The notes under the pieces were generated by a model. It did not search any database. It saw only the letters and a program-made list of their open reading frames with translations, and was not told the origin of the DNA. 64,000 bases of DNA. It comes from Microcyclospora pomicola (taxonomy: Eukaryota; Ascomycota; Dothideomycetes; Capnodiales). Position numbers and translations under genes: made by a program. Positions 55,331-64,000 of this stretch are shown in pieces. The stretch is taken from NCBI GenBank assembly GCA_002786065.1, contig NHNY01000030.1, positions 62,001 to 126,000 of the forward strand, written 5' to 3'. Each line of letters starts with the position of its first letter. Positions within the stretch are counted from its first letter, which is position 1.

Positions 55331-56803
55331 TCAACAGAACGCCAGATCACCCATCAAAGTCTCGGCGAGTACATCCATGCCTCCACTCTTCCGGTCCTCC
55401 ACACCGAATCCAAGCCACAGCTCGTCATCTAGGTAACCGGTGTAGGTGAGGTTTTTCTCTTTCCAGGACATGGAAGTGACGTAGACCATCTCCGTCTGGT
55501 CCTCGGGGGCGTTCAATGATGACGCAGGGGCGTAGGTCTCCTTGTTACCCTTGCCCCAGTCGCCACCTGCCTCACCACGGCCATGAATCCAGAGCGGACG
55601 AGAAGAGAACGCGTGCATCGAGAAGGGCGCGTGGTTTTGGAAGACCATGAGGTACGGCTCGTACACTCCGTGAGCAGAGTAGAACGTCTTGGTCTGGAAA
55701 ATGGCAAAGATGAATGTGTTTGACGGGGAAGCCACACATGTCGGGTCGGAGCGCTTGCACATGACGATGGCCAACGAGTTGGTGGCTTGATGGTTGCTTT
55801 CAGCGTATGCAGACAAGATCTTTGGGAACTTCTCTCTGATACACTTGGCGTCCTTGGCAGCTACAAGCGGCGCCAGATTCTTGTTGGCCGTGCCGTCAAG
55901 ATGCAGCTTGGCGAAGGAGCGCTTCGGCGGGAGATCTGCGTGGATGTACATTTCGTTTTTGTCGTCCCAGAAGACAAAGTAGTTCTTCTCGACGAGTCCG
56001 TGAGGTTTGGGACGCTGGATATCGGTCGGCCAGAAGAAGGGCTGGGCTTTGTCGGTCTGGGGAAATTCGCTCCAGTCCGTAATGCGGCGGAAGTCCTGAA
56101 TGTATTGACCCATGCAGTGCCATTTGGACTGAGTGCCGTACATGATATACGGCGCATCGGGACCCTGGAAGGCTCGTGCGTCGTGGGGACCGATGTTGAT
56201 GTTCCAGAAACCCAATTCGCCCGTACATTGATCGGTGTCGGTTCCTTGGATGGGAAGGATGAGTGGCGATTTGTTGCATTGGAGCACACCTTCGTCGGTG
56301 AAAGAAGCCTCACAAACCAGCTGGGTGAAGAACATCTGATAGTCACCGGGGAACTTGAAGTGCTGGGCGACGATCCACCAGACATTCGGCTTGCTGAAAT
56401 GAGGCACGAAGTTGACATTGGCGGAGGGGTGGCCATGGCCGAACCGCACGTTCCAGTATCTTCCGTCGGGAGTCATTCGTGATTTCAGCACCAGATGTGA
56501 TGAGGCGGTATGCTTGATGAGACCGCTGATGTTGGTCGGGTTGAGATCCGCATAGAGTGGATCGGTGTTGACCCATTGCGCCTGGGCATCTTGCAGGCGA
56601 TCCTGGATCTGCGGGCTGTCGCTGAAGAAGACGAAGAAGACGAGCAGGGCGACACCGACAAGGACCGTCAGGCGGGCACATGGGCCTCGCGTCATGCCTC
56701 TGACCATCATGATGGGTTGTGATGGAGTTGGGGGATGATTGGGCGTGGCAATCGATGAGGTCGAGATGTGGATGGCCGAAAGGGAGAGAGCCGCTACCCC
56801 CAT
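55331..56803 (-). CDS. Type II membrane protein with large lumenal domain, unknown
   Basis: Single exon, 490 residues from ATG 56803. An in-frame ATG at 56710 (MMVRGMTRGPCARL) would place a short basic tail directly before the only membrane span (LTVLVGVALLVFFVFF) and may be the real start. After the span comes a ~400-residue soluble domain with conserved-looking aromatic motifs: LKSRMTPDGRYWNVRFGHG, VWWIVAQHFKFPGDYQMFF, CNKSPLILPIQG, LGFWNINIGPHDARAF, IMYGTQSKWHCMGQYIQDFR and TYTGYLDDELWLGFG. A repeated blade-like layout and the Golgi-type anchor suggest a secretory-pathway glycan enzyme or glycosyltransferase, but I do not recognise the family and assign no activity. Several cysteines could form disulfides. 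Confidence 0.78.
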   Translation of the reverse strand: MGVAALSLSAIHISTSSIATPNHPPTPSQPIMMVRGMTRGPCARLTVLVGVALLVFFVFFSDSPQIQDRLQDAQAQWVNTDPLYADLNPTNISGLIKHTASSHLVLKSRMTPDGRYWNVRFGHGHPSANVNFVPHFSKPNVWWIVAQHFKFPGDYQMFFTQLVCEASFTDEGVLQCNKSPLILPIQGTDTDQCTGELGFWNINIGPHDARAFQGPDAPYIMYGTQSKWHCMGQYIQDFRRITDWSEFPQTDKAQPFFWPTDIQRPKPHGLVEKNYFVFWDDKNEMYIHADLPPKRSFAKLHLDGTANKNLAPLVAAKDAKCIREKFPKILSAYAESNHQATNSLAIVMCKRSDPTCVASPSNTFIFAIFQTKTFYSAHGVYEPYLMVFQNHAPFSMHAFSSRPLWIHGRGEAGGDWGKGNKETYAPASSLNAPEDQTEMVYVTSMSWKEKNLTYTGYLDDELWLGFGVEDRKSGGMDVLAETLMGDLAFC

Positions 56804-57249
56804 TAGACTTCGTTATTAAGCGGCACCCGTTTTGGGACGGATCAGCATTGATCGATAGATACTACTCCCGGATATCATCGACGTTTGTGACCACAACCCG
56901 GTTTCAATCGATACAGTCGCTTTCGCTATGAAGTAGCTGCCAGTCGATATCGATCTGGAAGAAACAGAACTGACGCAGCAAACGATCGACTATATGGACG
57001 CCGCACTCGTTCCTGCATCGTCCAAAGTCTTCGTCCCTCGGACCAGCCCCCAGAGTGTGGAGAAAGCAGGGTCCGCGCGGGTGCCAATCACATGCCGATA
57101 TGCTCAGTCCAGGCTTGTCCAGCCTCCTCCACACTGATCAACTCCACCTCGTGTACGAACACCATCTTTCTCGTTCGCGTGAACGATCGTGCTAGAGCAC
57201 ATCTAACACCGCCGCACGCGCGGCGACTCCCCCAAACTGGCCATCCAGC
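56804..57249. other. Divergent intergenic region
   Basis: 446 bp between the start of the type II membrane protein (minus) and the small plus-strand gene. Nothing specific recognised. Confidence 0.35.
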
Positions 57250-57873
57250 ATGGCGGAACCCGTGCTAGTACGAGCCTACAGCATTAGAAAGCGTCCCGAC
57301 ACATCCTCCTCTTCCCAACTGCAGGCTCCCAACAAACCTTCTCCAACCCTCCCACCCATCTCCTCCTTCGCCTTCGCAGACATCTTGCGCAATGCCGACA
57401 GCGCGGACTTTCAGCAGGCCATCGACGGCATTGCGGACATCTACTCCAAGAGCCGGCTCAGTCTCGCGGACGAATATGGTGCGCATCTGCCTCCGCAGGG
57501 CGAGATCACGGCGGCAGACCCACGGGGCGCGCGACGGGATGTGCTGCGTCCGGGCATGAAGACGGCCCTGTCGAGCGTGCCTGAAGGTAGCTCCGGAAGC
57601 AGCGAAGGGAGTCGCAAGAGCAGACAGCGCATGAGGATGCTGGGGTTCGCCGGCTACGGGCGAGTCAAGCCTTCGCAGAATCAACGTCGCGTCATCAGGA
57701 TCGGTGGCATGGGACGCTCGATCACGGCCGTGTGTACGACGGCGCTGGCGCAAGATCTGGAATGGTCGACTTCCTGCCAGGATGCGCAAGAGTCAACAAG
57801 TACGACAAGCGGTGGTGCTGTCCGAAGTCTGCAACGCCTGCTCAATGCGCAACGGCCTGTAGACCCGAGCTGA
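57250..57873 (+). CDS. Small fungal protein, unknown function
   Basis: One frame of 207 residues from ATG 57250 (context CAGCATGGC). The N-terminal half reads like a real protein: AEPVLVRAYSIRKRP, a Ser/Pro linker, then a helical block FAFADILRNADSADFQQAIDGIADIYSKSR and LADEYGAHLPPQGEI. The middle is Ser/Arg-rich with basic patches, followed by GFAGYGRVKPSQ. The last ~40 residues are low in complexity, and a neighbouring frame stays open to 58163, so an unrecognised intron near 57730-57830 is possible. There is no signal peptide, membrane span or known domain. I do not recognise the family. Confidence 0.55.
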   Translation: MAEPVLVRAYSIRKRPDTSSSSQLQAPNKPSPTLPPISSFAFADILRNADSADFQQAIDGIADIYSKSRLSLADEYGAHLPPQGEITAADPRGARRDVLRPGMKTALSSVPEGSSGSSEGSRKSRQRMRMLGFAGYGRVKPSQNQRRVIRIGGMGRSITAVCTTALAQDLEWSTSCQDAQESTSTTSGGAVRSLQRLLNAQRPVDPS

Positions 57874-59082
57874 GAGCGTGCGTGAATGCGAATCAGCAAC
57901 CCTTTCCCAACAACGCCGTGCTAAACCTTGCGCGGACGTTGATACATGAGTGGTCAATAGATGCCGGAGTTTGCGCAGGATACTCGGCAACCCACGAGCA
58001 CTCCGGACTCTCCACCCGCCCTCACTACTCAATCCTTTGTAGGTCTCGATCAGGCGCAGTCGCGACGCCGCCAGTCCATCGTGTATGCCCACCCTGTCTT
58101 CGGCCATATTCCAGCCGTAGACAGAATACATGCCGAGGAAAGAATCGCGTTGGCCAAGTGTAAAGCAATACTAGCACAGCCCGAGCAGTCATGTGCTTGC
58201 GCGTCGACTGCTCAAAAGCGCCGCAGCAACTGTCCATGTCTTCTGCAAGTATAGTCCGTTTGGTTGACCCGACAGTCTCAATAGGCATGTTTGAGGTATG
58301 CGCTGCGATGCCGCGATGAGCTGGCAAGTTTTCCAGCGCGTAGGCTAGATTGTGAGAGAATCAGCCTATGCTCAGGCAAATGGATCTACCATGGACGAGA
58401 GTGTCGCTGCACTCTGCCCGCCTGAGACGATCCTAGCTACATCACCTTCGTGGTGGGAAGTCGATGTCCGATGCGCTCGATATTTGTACTCTTTGTCCTC
58501 AGAGCAAAGGGTTCCTCACCGATGTGTTATCTTGTAAGACAGAGGGTCCTGGTCCGCTAGCACGGTAGGCAAGACAATCCACTATGCAATCCTGCCATGG
58601 TTGCGTATCCCTTTGGGAGATTATCGTCGCCTACCTAAAGTCTCCGAATTTGCCTGGTAGTCCGTAAACACATGACCGTGTAGCACACATGTCTATAGAA
58701 GTAGCATATATATAAAGACCGCCTATCCAGGTGAAGTCGAGATCTAGCTTCCTCTGTGATGCTATTTATTTCCGGAAACATCTGCTTCGCGTGTGTACCA
58801 ATGGACAGACCAGCAATGCGGAAAAGGACGCAGGCGACTCTGCAACAGCCGCCGCTATGCCTCGAACGCTAGTGAACAGAACACATTGAACATTAATTGA
58901 ACCCCGTAATACCCGGACGCCCCATACCTAAACCGAAATGCACCCGCTTGCCCACGTTGATGCTGCTTAACTCAAGAATCGTCAAGAATGGTCGTGTCGT
59001 CGTCTCGCAATGTTGAAAGCATCTATGCCTACGCCGTACATGACCTCAAAGAGGTAATATCGCGGCGAATTCCCGAATTGAA
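57874..59082. other. Intergenic 1.2 kb, laccase 3' flank
   Basis: No gene supported. A clear TATATATAAAG on the plus strand at 58707-58717 has no annotated gene behind it: the next gene to the right is on the minus strand and ends at 59083. Confidence 0.4.
58707..58717 (+). promoter_or_regulatory. Orphan TATA-like box
   Basis: TATATATAAAG is a near-ideal TATA sequence but has no coding region within 360 bp downstream on the plus strand. It may be chance AT sequence or the promoter of a noncoding transcript antisense to the laccase end. Confidence 0.2.
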
Positions 59083-61573
59083 TCAAATCCCCGAATCGTG
59101 TTTCCGGTATGCCGCTTTAGCCGGATAATAGCTGTTCCACGCCGCGCACTGGCTGTCGTAGTCCGACGGATACGGATCCACGCTCTGGATCGTACTCGCC
59201 GACTCGAGGAATTGCACAGCAAACCCTTCGTCGGCATGCCATGCGATGTGACAATGCATAAGCCACGCGCCGGGATTGTCCGTCTGGAACGCCAGCGCAA
59301 GCCAGCCGCCGGACGGGAGCATCGCGACGTCGCGACGGGCTGGGTTGTTGTAGTCGAGGGACTGCGTGTTGGAGTCCTGCCAGGCGCTGGTGCCGGTGCC
59401 GAGGATGAAGAAGTCGTGCCCGTGCAGATGGATGGGGTGTGGGACGTTGACGGTGAAGGGTGAGCCGGCAGTCTCTTCGATGACCCAGTACGTCCATTGG
59501 CCTTCGGTAGGGAGGGTGATGATGTTTGCCGATGCAGGGAAGGTCGTGTTACCCGCGCGGACGGATGAGAGGACGGGGGTTGACCAGTCTACGTTCATCG
59601 AAGAGCCATTGACGTTCCAGTACAGAGTCAGCGTGCCATCGGCGGCAGTAGACTGGTTGATGGACGTTTGCAGCGCGGTCGGGGTGACGATGGTGCCTTG
59701 AGGAACGTATGAGTTCCAGTACGGAACAAGACCAGTCTCGTCAGTGCAGCGTTGCGTGTAGCTCGTTTTGCTGGAACTAGGCGTCACGCTCTCATAGCCG
59801 CCATATGAGAAGATGGACTTGATGTTGCCGTTGGCGAAATTGCTTCCGCAGCCAGCTTGGTCCTGCACTTCAGCTCGGAACCAGTAGCTTCCAGCAGCTT
59901 GGTCGGCAGTGATGATAACATCATAGCGTTGGCCGATGCCGAGGAAGATCCAAGTTGCATTGTATGGCACGATTGGCACGAAATCTGCGGTGATGACTTG
60001 CATCTGGTGTCCATCCAGACTGACCATGAAGTGGTTGTCGACAGCAGTGTTGATCAATCTGACTCGGTGTCTCTTCCCAGCTGTCAGTGTGGTGCGAGCG
60101 TAAGCGCCTCCGTTTTGGCCGACCATAGTTCCGTTAATGAGAGCATTGTCGGCTTCTGGTGGAGCAGCGTTGGCGTGCTCAGTGCGAGCTGCATGCATGT
60201 TGACCGAACCATAATACCAATCAGTAATAGGCAATGGTCCAAGATCGAAGTCATAGTTGGCGGTCGCTGGACCATTGATCACGATTGGACCAAGCACCCC
60301 ATCGCCGTACTGGCAGCTGAAGTGCGAATGATACCAACTGGTGCCATACTGAGTTGCCTGGAACGTGTACGTTTTTGATTGACCGGGTGCCAAGGGACAC
60401 TCTGTCGTTCCAGGAACGCCATCCTGAGCGTTGGATTTGTACTGGCGGAGACCATGCCAGTGAATGGTGGTACCGTTGTCTTGTAGCTGATTGGTCACAG
60501 TCACACTGATCTTATCACCCCAGCTATGAAAGATCAGCTACGTTTCGATCGATGTCGTTATTGCATGATAGAAGAGCTTACTCGGCATAGATGGTCGGTC
60601 CCGGGTAATGACCATTGATGGCAAAAACCTGTCGCTGGGTACCGTCTGGAGCCAGAGTGATATTGGTGATGGTGAGATGATACGACCGAGTCACTCCAGT
60701 GTTTGGCCAATTTTTATCGAAGTCAGTGTTGATCGAGAGTCCGCTACTCCAACATTGCCGTGAACTGGGACCATTGGTACATGTCGATGTTGCGGAGCTG
60801 GTTCCGGAGGTCAAGGTCGCGCTCGACAAAGTGGTAGTCTTGGTAGTAGAAGTTGAAACTGGTGCAGAAGTTGTTGTTGATTTAGAAGAACTCGACTGAC
60901 TGGAGGTGGACTTGGTAGAGGACGTTGGCGATGTCGAAGAAGTGGATTTCGTCGAAGACGTCGAGGAAGTGGATTTAGAGGATGACAACGACGAGGTCGA
61001 AGCTCTAGTCGAGCTGGAAGTGGTGGCGCGACTGGACGAAGAAGTAGTCGCGATTGTGGTTGATGAGAAAGAACTGCTCGTCGTGGTAGCTGTGCTAGTC
61101 GTTGCGCTGGAACTGGCCGATTGCCAGGTATCCGTCTCTGTGGCCGTTGTAGCACAGCCGCTAGGGACGGTGTATACCAGGTTCGGATCTGCCTCCCAGT
61201 CATACGAGCCGTCGGTATTTATACGAACGTATTTGTATTGGAACGATAATCCAGCGGGAAGTGTGATGTTTGCGAACCAGAGAGGATTAGTTGAGGTATA
61301 TCGAGATGCCGATAGCTGCAGTCCACTCGCTGGATCCCAGCTACCGAGTTGTGAAATGGAGCCCGTGATCACGACGCTCTGGCCGAACGTGGTGTTGACC
61401 AAACCATCGAACGTGACGGCGACTGCTGTCGCTGATGCACATTGACGTGCGTAGAGGTGGGTGCTGGTAGGTACATTGAGTGTGGCGTCGGCTGCCACAG
61501 GCTCGGCTATGGGGATCGCAGACCCAGCAACAGATGCAGCAAAAGATGCAAGGAAAGCTAGAATGGAGCGCAT
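59083..61573 (-). CDS. Laccase-type multicopper oxidase with N-terminal CBM20 starch-binding domain
   Basis: Two exons on the minus strand, 61573-60582 and 60523-59083 (donor GTAAGC, acceptor CATAG; GAC rebuilt), 810 residues. Signal peptide 1-18; possible processing after LYAR at 43. Residues ~44-150 form a CBM20: VTFDGLVNTTFGQSVVITGS, LGSWDP (W79), FQYKYV (K114) and YDWEADPN (W126), the aromatic/lysine set of starch-binding site 1. A linker of ~110 residues is almost all Ser/Thr (O-glycosylation). Three cupredoxin domains follow with all four copper motifs: HWHGLRQ, YHSHFSCQYGDG, HPIHLHGHDF and HCHIAWHADEGFAVQF (type 1 axial position Phe). The C-terminus ends exactly in DSGI, the form of the mature ascomycete laccase plug, with no extra propeptide. 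It should be an extracellular phenol oxidase attached to alpha-glucan. The splice lies within the laccase part (TIYADWGDKISV), so the CBM20 and laccase parts share exon 1. Confidence 0.96.
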
Positions 61574-62955
61574 GGTGATAGACAGGATGTGATGAAGAAC
61601 ATGAAGCCGCGAACAGAAATGAAAGAGATGAATGGAAGATCAGGTAGATGGTCCTTATCAATGCGCGCCCAGATGTGAAGGAAACAGACCGTGAATGTCG
61701 CAGCTAAGAAGCGTGCGACGAAGCTGACAGATACATGACCGGACACAAGGCGTTTGTATGACGCCAGACCGATCTCTCTCGGCGTGGGACCGTAAGAGGA
61801 ATATTGAAGGCAGTCCGTGGGCATTTTCGGATGATTAGCCCTCTGCGAAGGAGGAAGAATTGTCGACGCATGGCGAACAGGGGTGCAGAGGCTGACACGA
61901 TTGCAGCACAAGGAAGACCGCGCTGAAGTCAAGTTGCGGGCCGTGAAGGCTGTTATTTGTGGAAGCTCTAGCTCACGTTCGGCCTAGCTCGGGCGCATAG
62001 AGTGCTCCCAGGAAGATCGTACAGGATATCAGCCGCGTCTCCATGGACTTCTGCCAGGGCTGGTATGTCGCCGGCGGCGGTAGATACCTTATTGACTGCT
62101 GTATCACGGCCGAAGAGCCGACCCAGTCGGACCAGTCCGGTGTGCTTAGTTCAACGTGCAAAGAGCCGATCAACGACCAAAAGCAGGCTTAAGAGCGTGC
62201 TTCTTGCGAATTCCAAGCCGGCGGGACGCGTGTAATCGTTCTGGCTCGTGGCTGAACGATGTGCAAGCCACCCTGCGAAAGCGAATGACAAGCGTGCCGT
62301 ACAACCATGACTTTGATTTGCGCTGCTGCACAGCGAAGGTCCGATGTGCTGGCATGTATCGCTTATCACGCTCAAAGTAGAGTCCGACTGCGTTGATCAT
62401 GTCTTGTATATACACATGTAGGTGAGATTGCGAATGTGGCTTATTCGATAGGTGGATGCGGTCCCTCACGCCATCATGTCAGGCCCCGATACGCCGTGTG
62501 GAAATAGCTTTTGATGTTACACAGCGTTCGATATTTTCAAGATATCCTTGCACGTCACATGGGCTGCCGGATACTCCGTATGCAATCACAAGAACGTATT
62601 ACTGCTTTCGTCAAGTTGTTTCTCCTGATGCGGACTTAATGGCTCGCCTCGGTTCTTCTACGGATGCAAGGGCCGGCGATCGTATCTCGACTTGGTCAGA
62701 GGCTCACAGCGTCAGAAAAGTGTATCTGAAGTTGGAGAACGCCTCTGCCGGACTTGCCGTATGTTCGAGGGGAATGGTGCGAGTTTGGCATGGCAGGCAG
62801 CAGTCGAACACGTTGATTACCTTCCATTGTGACTATCCATCACAAACAACGTCAATAGTCTGAGAGCTTGCTAGCATCGACTTTCGTGCAAGACGCCGCA
62901 AGCACGAGAACGCCCACATTGGTGTCTCTTCGCAATAAAACGCATGGCAGTTGCT
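61574..62955. other. Intergenic 1.4 kb, laccase promoter region
   Basis: Promoter of the CBM20-laccase and 3' flank of the transcription factor gene. Small frames on both strands have no domains. No clear TATA element within 200 bp of the laccase start. Confidence 0.4.
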
Positions 62956-64000
62956 TCAAGTTCCTGCCGCTTTGCGCAGTCCTTCCATAATGTTGATCAA
63001 GTTGTCTACCAGCGGCGGACTTCTGGCTTCGTTGTGATTCCTCCGCATCGTCGTCACCACAGCCGTGACAGCTTCGTCTGGGTTGCCGACCAGCGCCCAG
63101 TTTTTCTGGGGCGAATTTGTATTCCAAGTGCGGATCGCGGCATTACCTTCTCCATTCACGATCCACCGTTGCACGCCCTTGTCATCTGTCGAGTCCAGCC
63201 ATGCCGTGATCTGTGTGCTTGACATGTTCTGATCGTCCATCGCACGAATGATGATGCCATAGCACCAAAAGGCGAGACTGGCTTGATAACAAGCCACGGC
63301 GGCGAAGTCGCAGATCAAGCCTTGGCGTAGTGTTCGCGCCGCTCGGATGACTTGACCTGCGTGCCAAAGCGCTTGTCGAGCGGTTGTCGTGCGAGTCCAC
63401 AGGACCAGTGCTGGGTAGACTCTTCGAGCTTCGTCGCTACCTTCAACGCCTGCAAAGAGATGAATATCGTCAATGGAGATATGGAGATGCATGAGCAGCA
63501 ACTCCAAGATCAGAGTCACTTTCGAGTCTTCAACCGAGCTCACCCGGAAACATTGTAGCAATTTGGTGAGCTCGGAGTGTCTCGCACTCATCAGGAGGTT
63601 GTTGTTGGACCATTGACTGGTATGATCCTTCATCGACGAGTCGAGCTGCCGGAACTCCCAGATCATTCTCCAAGCAGCACCAAGTACCGCCATTGATGCC
63701 TGCCGCTGATCTACCCATATATCCTTTGTGGCCAAAATATCGAGGTCCTGAATGCAGTCGATAAGTGACGGTTGTCGCTCCCATTGAGGTGGCGAGCTTC
63801 GCATGTACGTTGCTTTCCACTGCTCAGCTGAAGGAGAGTGCCACAAGGCCTCTGACTCTGGGAGCGGGAGATAGAGTTCGGCATATGATATCAAGGGGCT
63901 GCCCAACAACGAAACAGATGCTTCGAGATCATGCCGAAAGAGATGGAGAGCAAAACGCTTTCGAGACTCTTGGTTCACCCACTGCCGCCATCGGGTTTGC
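62956..64000 (-). CDS. Fungal transcription factor, C-terminal part (Fungal_trans), cut by window end
   Basis: The frame is open from the window edge (64000) to TGA at 62956, about 347 residues without an N-terminus. It begins with [15 protein letters not shown], followed by [34 protein letters not shown]. This is the characteristic middle-homology segment of Fungal_trans regulators, in which a W-x-E-x-R/K-R helix precedes an ISYAE-x-x-LPLP stretch. Further on are helical segments ([51 protein letters not shown] at ~190-230) typical of the same fold. The form seen here is commonly attached to C2H2 fingers; the DNA-binding region should lie to the right of the window. The target is unknown; its neighbour is the CBM20-laccase, but with 1.4 kb and no further evidence a regulatory link is speculative. 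Confidence 0.85.
   Translation of the reverse strand, partial: QTRWRQWVNQESRKRFALHLFRHDLEASVSLLGSPLISYAELYLPLPESEALWHSPSAEQWKATYMRSSPPQWERQPSLIDCIQDLDILATKDIWVDQRQASMAVLGAAWRMIWEFRQLDSSMKDHTSQWSNNNLLMSARHSELTKLLQCFRVSSVEDSKVTLILELLLMHLHISIDDIHLFAGVEGSDEARRVYPALVLWTRTTTARQALWHAGQVIRAARTLRQGLICDFAAVACYQASLAFWCYGIIIRAMDDQNMSSTQITAWLDSTDDKGVQRWIVNGEGNAAIRTWNTNSPQKNWALVGNPDEAVTAVVTTMRRNHNEARSPPLVDNLINIMEGLRKAAGT

Overview
The window is nuclear DNA of a filamentous ascomycete (Pezizomycotina). The evidence is short spliceosomal introns (mostly 50-100 nt) with GTRAGT-like donors and CTAAC/CTGAC branch sites, mixed gene orientation, about 50% GC, and fungus-specific families: an ascomycete laccase, a CipC/DUF3759 protein, an Any1-type PQ-loop protein, a Met12-type reductase and a HapX-like bZIP. 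A dothideomycete is my guess from the overall gene set; the sequence does not prove it. I see no virus-like element, transposon, CRISPR array, rRNA or tRNA.

Layout. 0.7-4.6 kb: PQ-loop membrane protein, then a bZIP factor with a HapX-like CCAAT-complex-binding motif and cysteine clusters. 4.6-7.3 kb: gene-poor, with a diverged 143-bp tandem duplication. 7.3-14.1 kb: C2H2 + Zn2Cys6 factor, a multi-pass membrane protein, methylenetetrahydrofolate reductase (MET12 type) and SLX1 nuclease. 15-24.4 kb: a 1,891-residue KDM5 histone demethylase, proteasome subunit alpha4 (PRE6) and mitochondrial D-2-hydroxyacid dehydrogenase. 25-33.3 kb: a membrane-anchored degenerate acyl-CoA-synthetase-like protein, a degenerate epoxide-hydrolase-like protein and S-adenosylmethionine decarboxylase. 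33.7-41.7 kb: Mmc1-like mitochondrial protein, secreted RNase T2, archaemetzincin and calcineurin A. 42-49.9 kb: NmrA-like reductase, CipC-like protein, an acyl-protein-thioesterase-like protein without its serine, and a GCK-III kinase. 51.6-57.9 kb: Ser/Thr-rich secreted protein, WW-like protein, Golgi-type type II membrane protein and a small unknown. 59-61.6 kb: a laccase carrying an N-terminal CBM20 starch-binding domain. 63-64 kb: a fungal transcription factor cut by the window end.

Most genes are independent housekeeping or regulatory loci, not one cluster. The most unusual object is the CBM20-laccase (59083-61573), an oxidase physically tied to an alpha-glucan-binding module. A second theme is three enzyme-fold proteins that seem to have lost catalytic residues (25190-26999, 28753-30369, 45731-46753). 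Exon boundaries were placed by reading splice signals and checking phase and family conservation; where a boundary is uncertain the entry says so.
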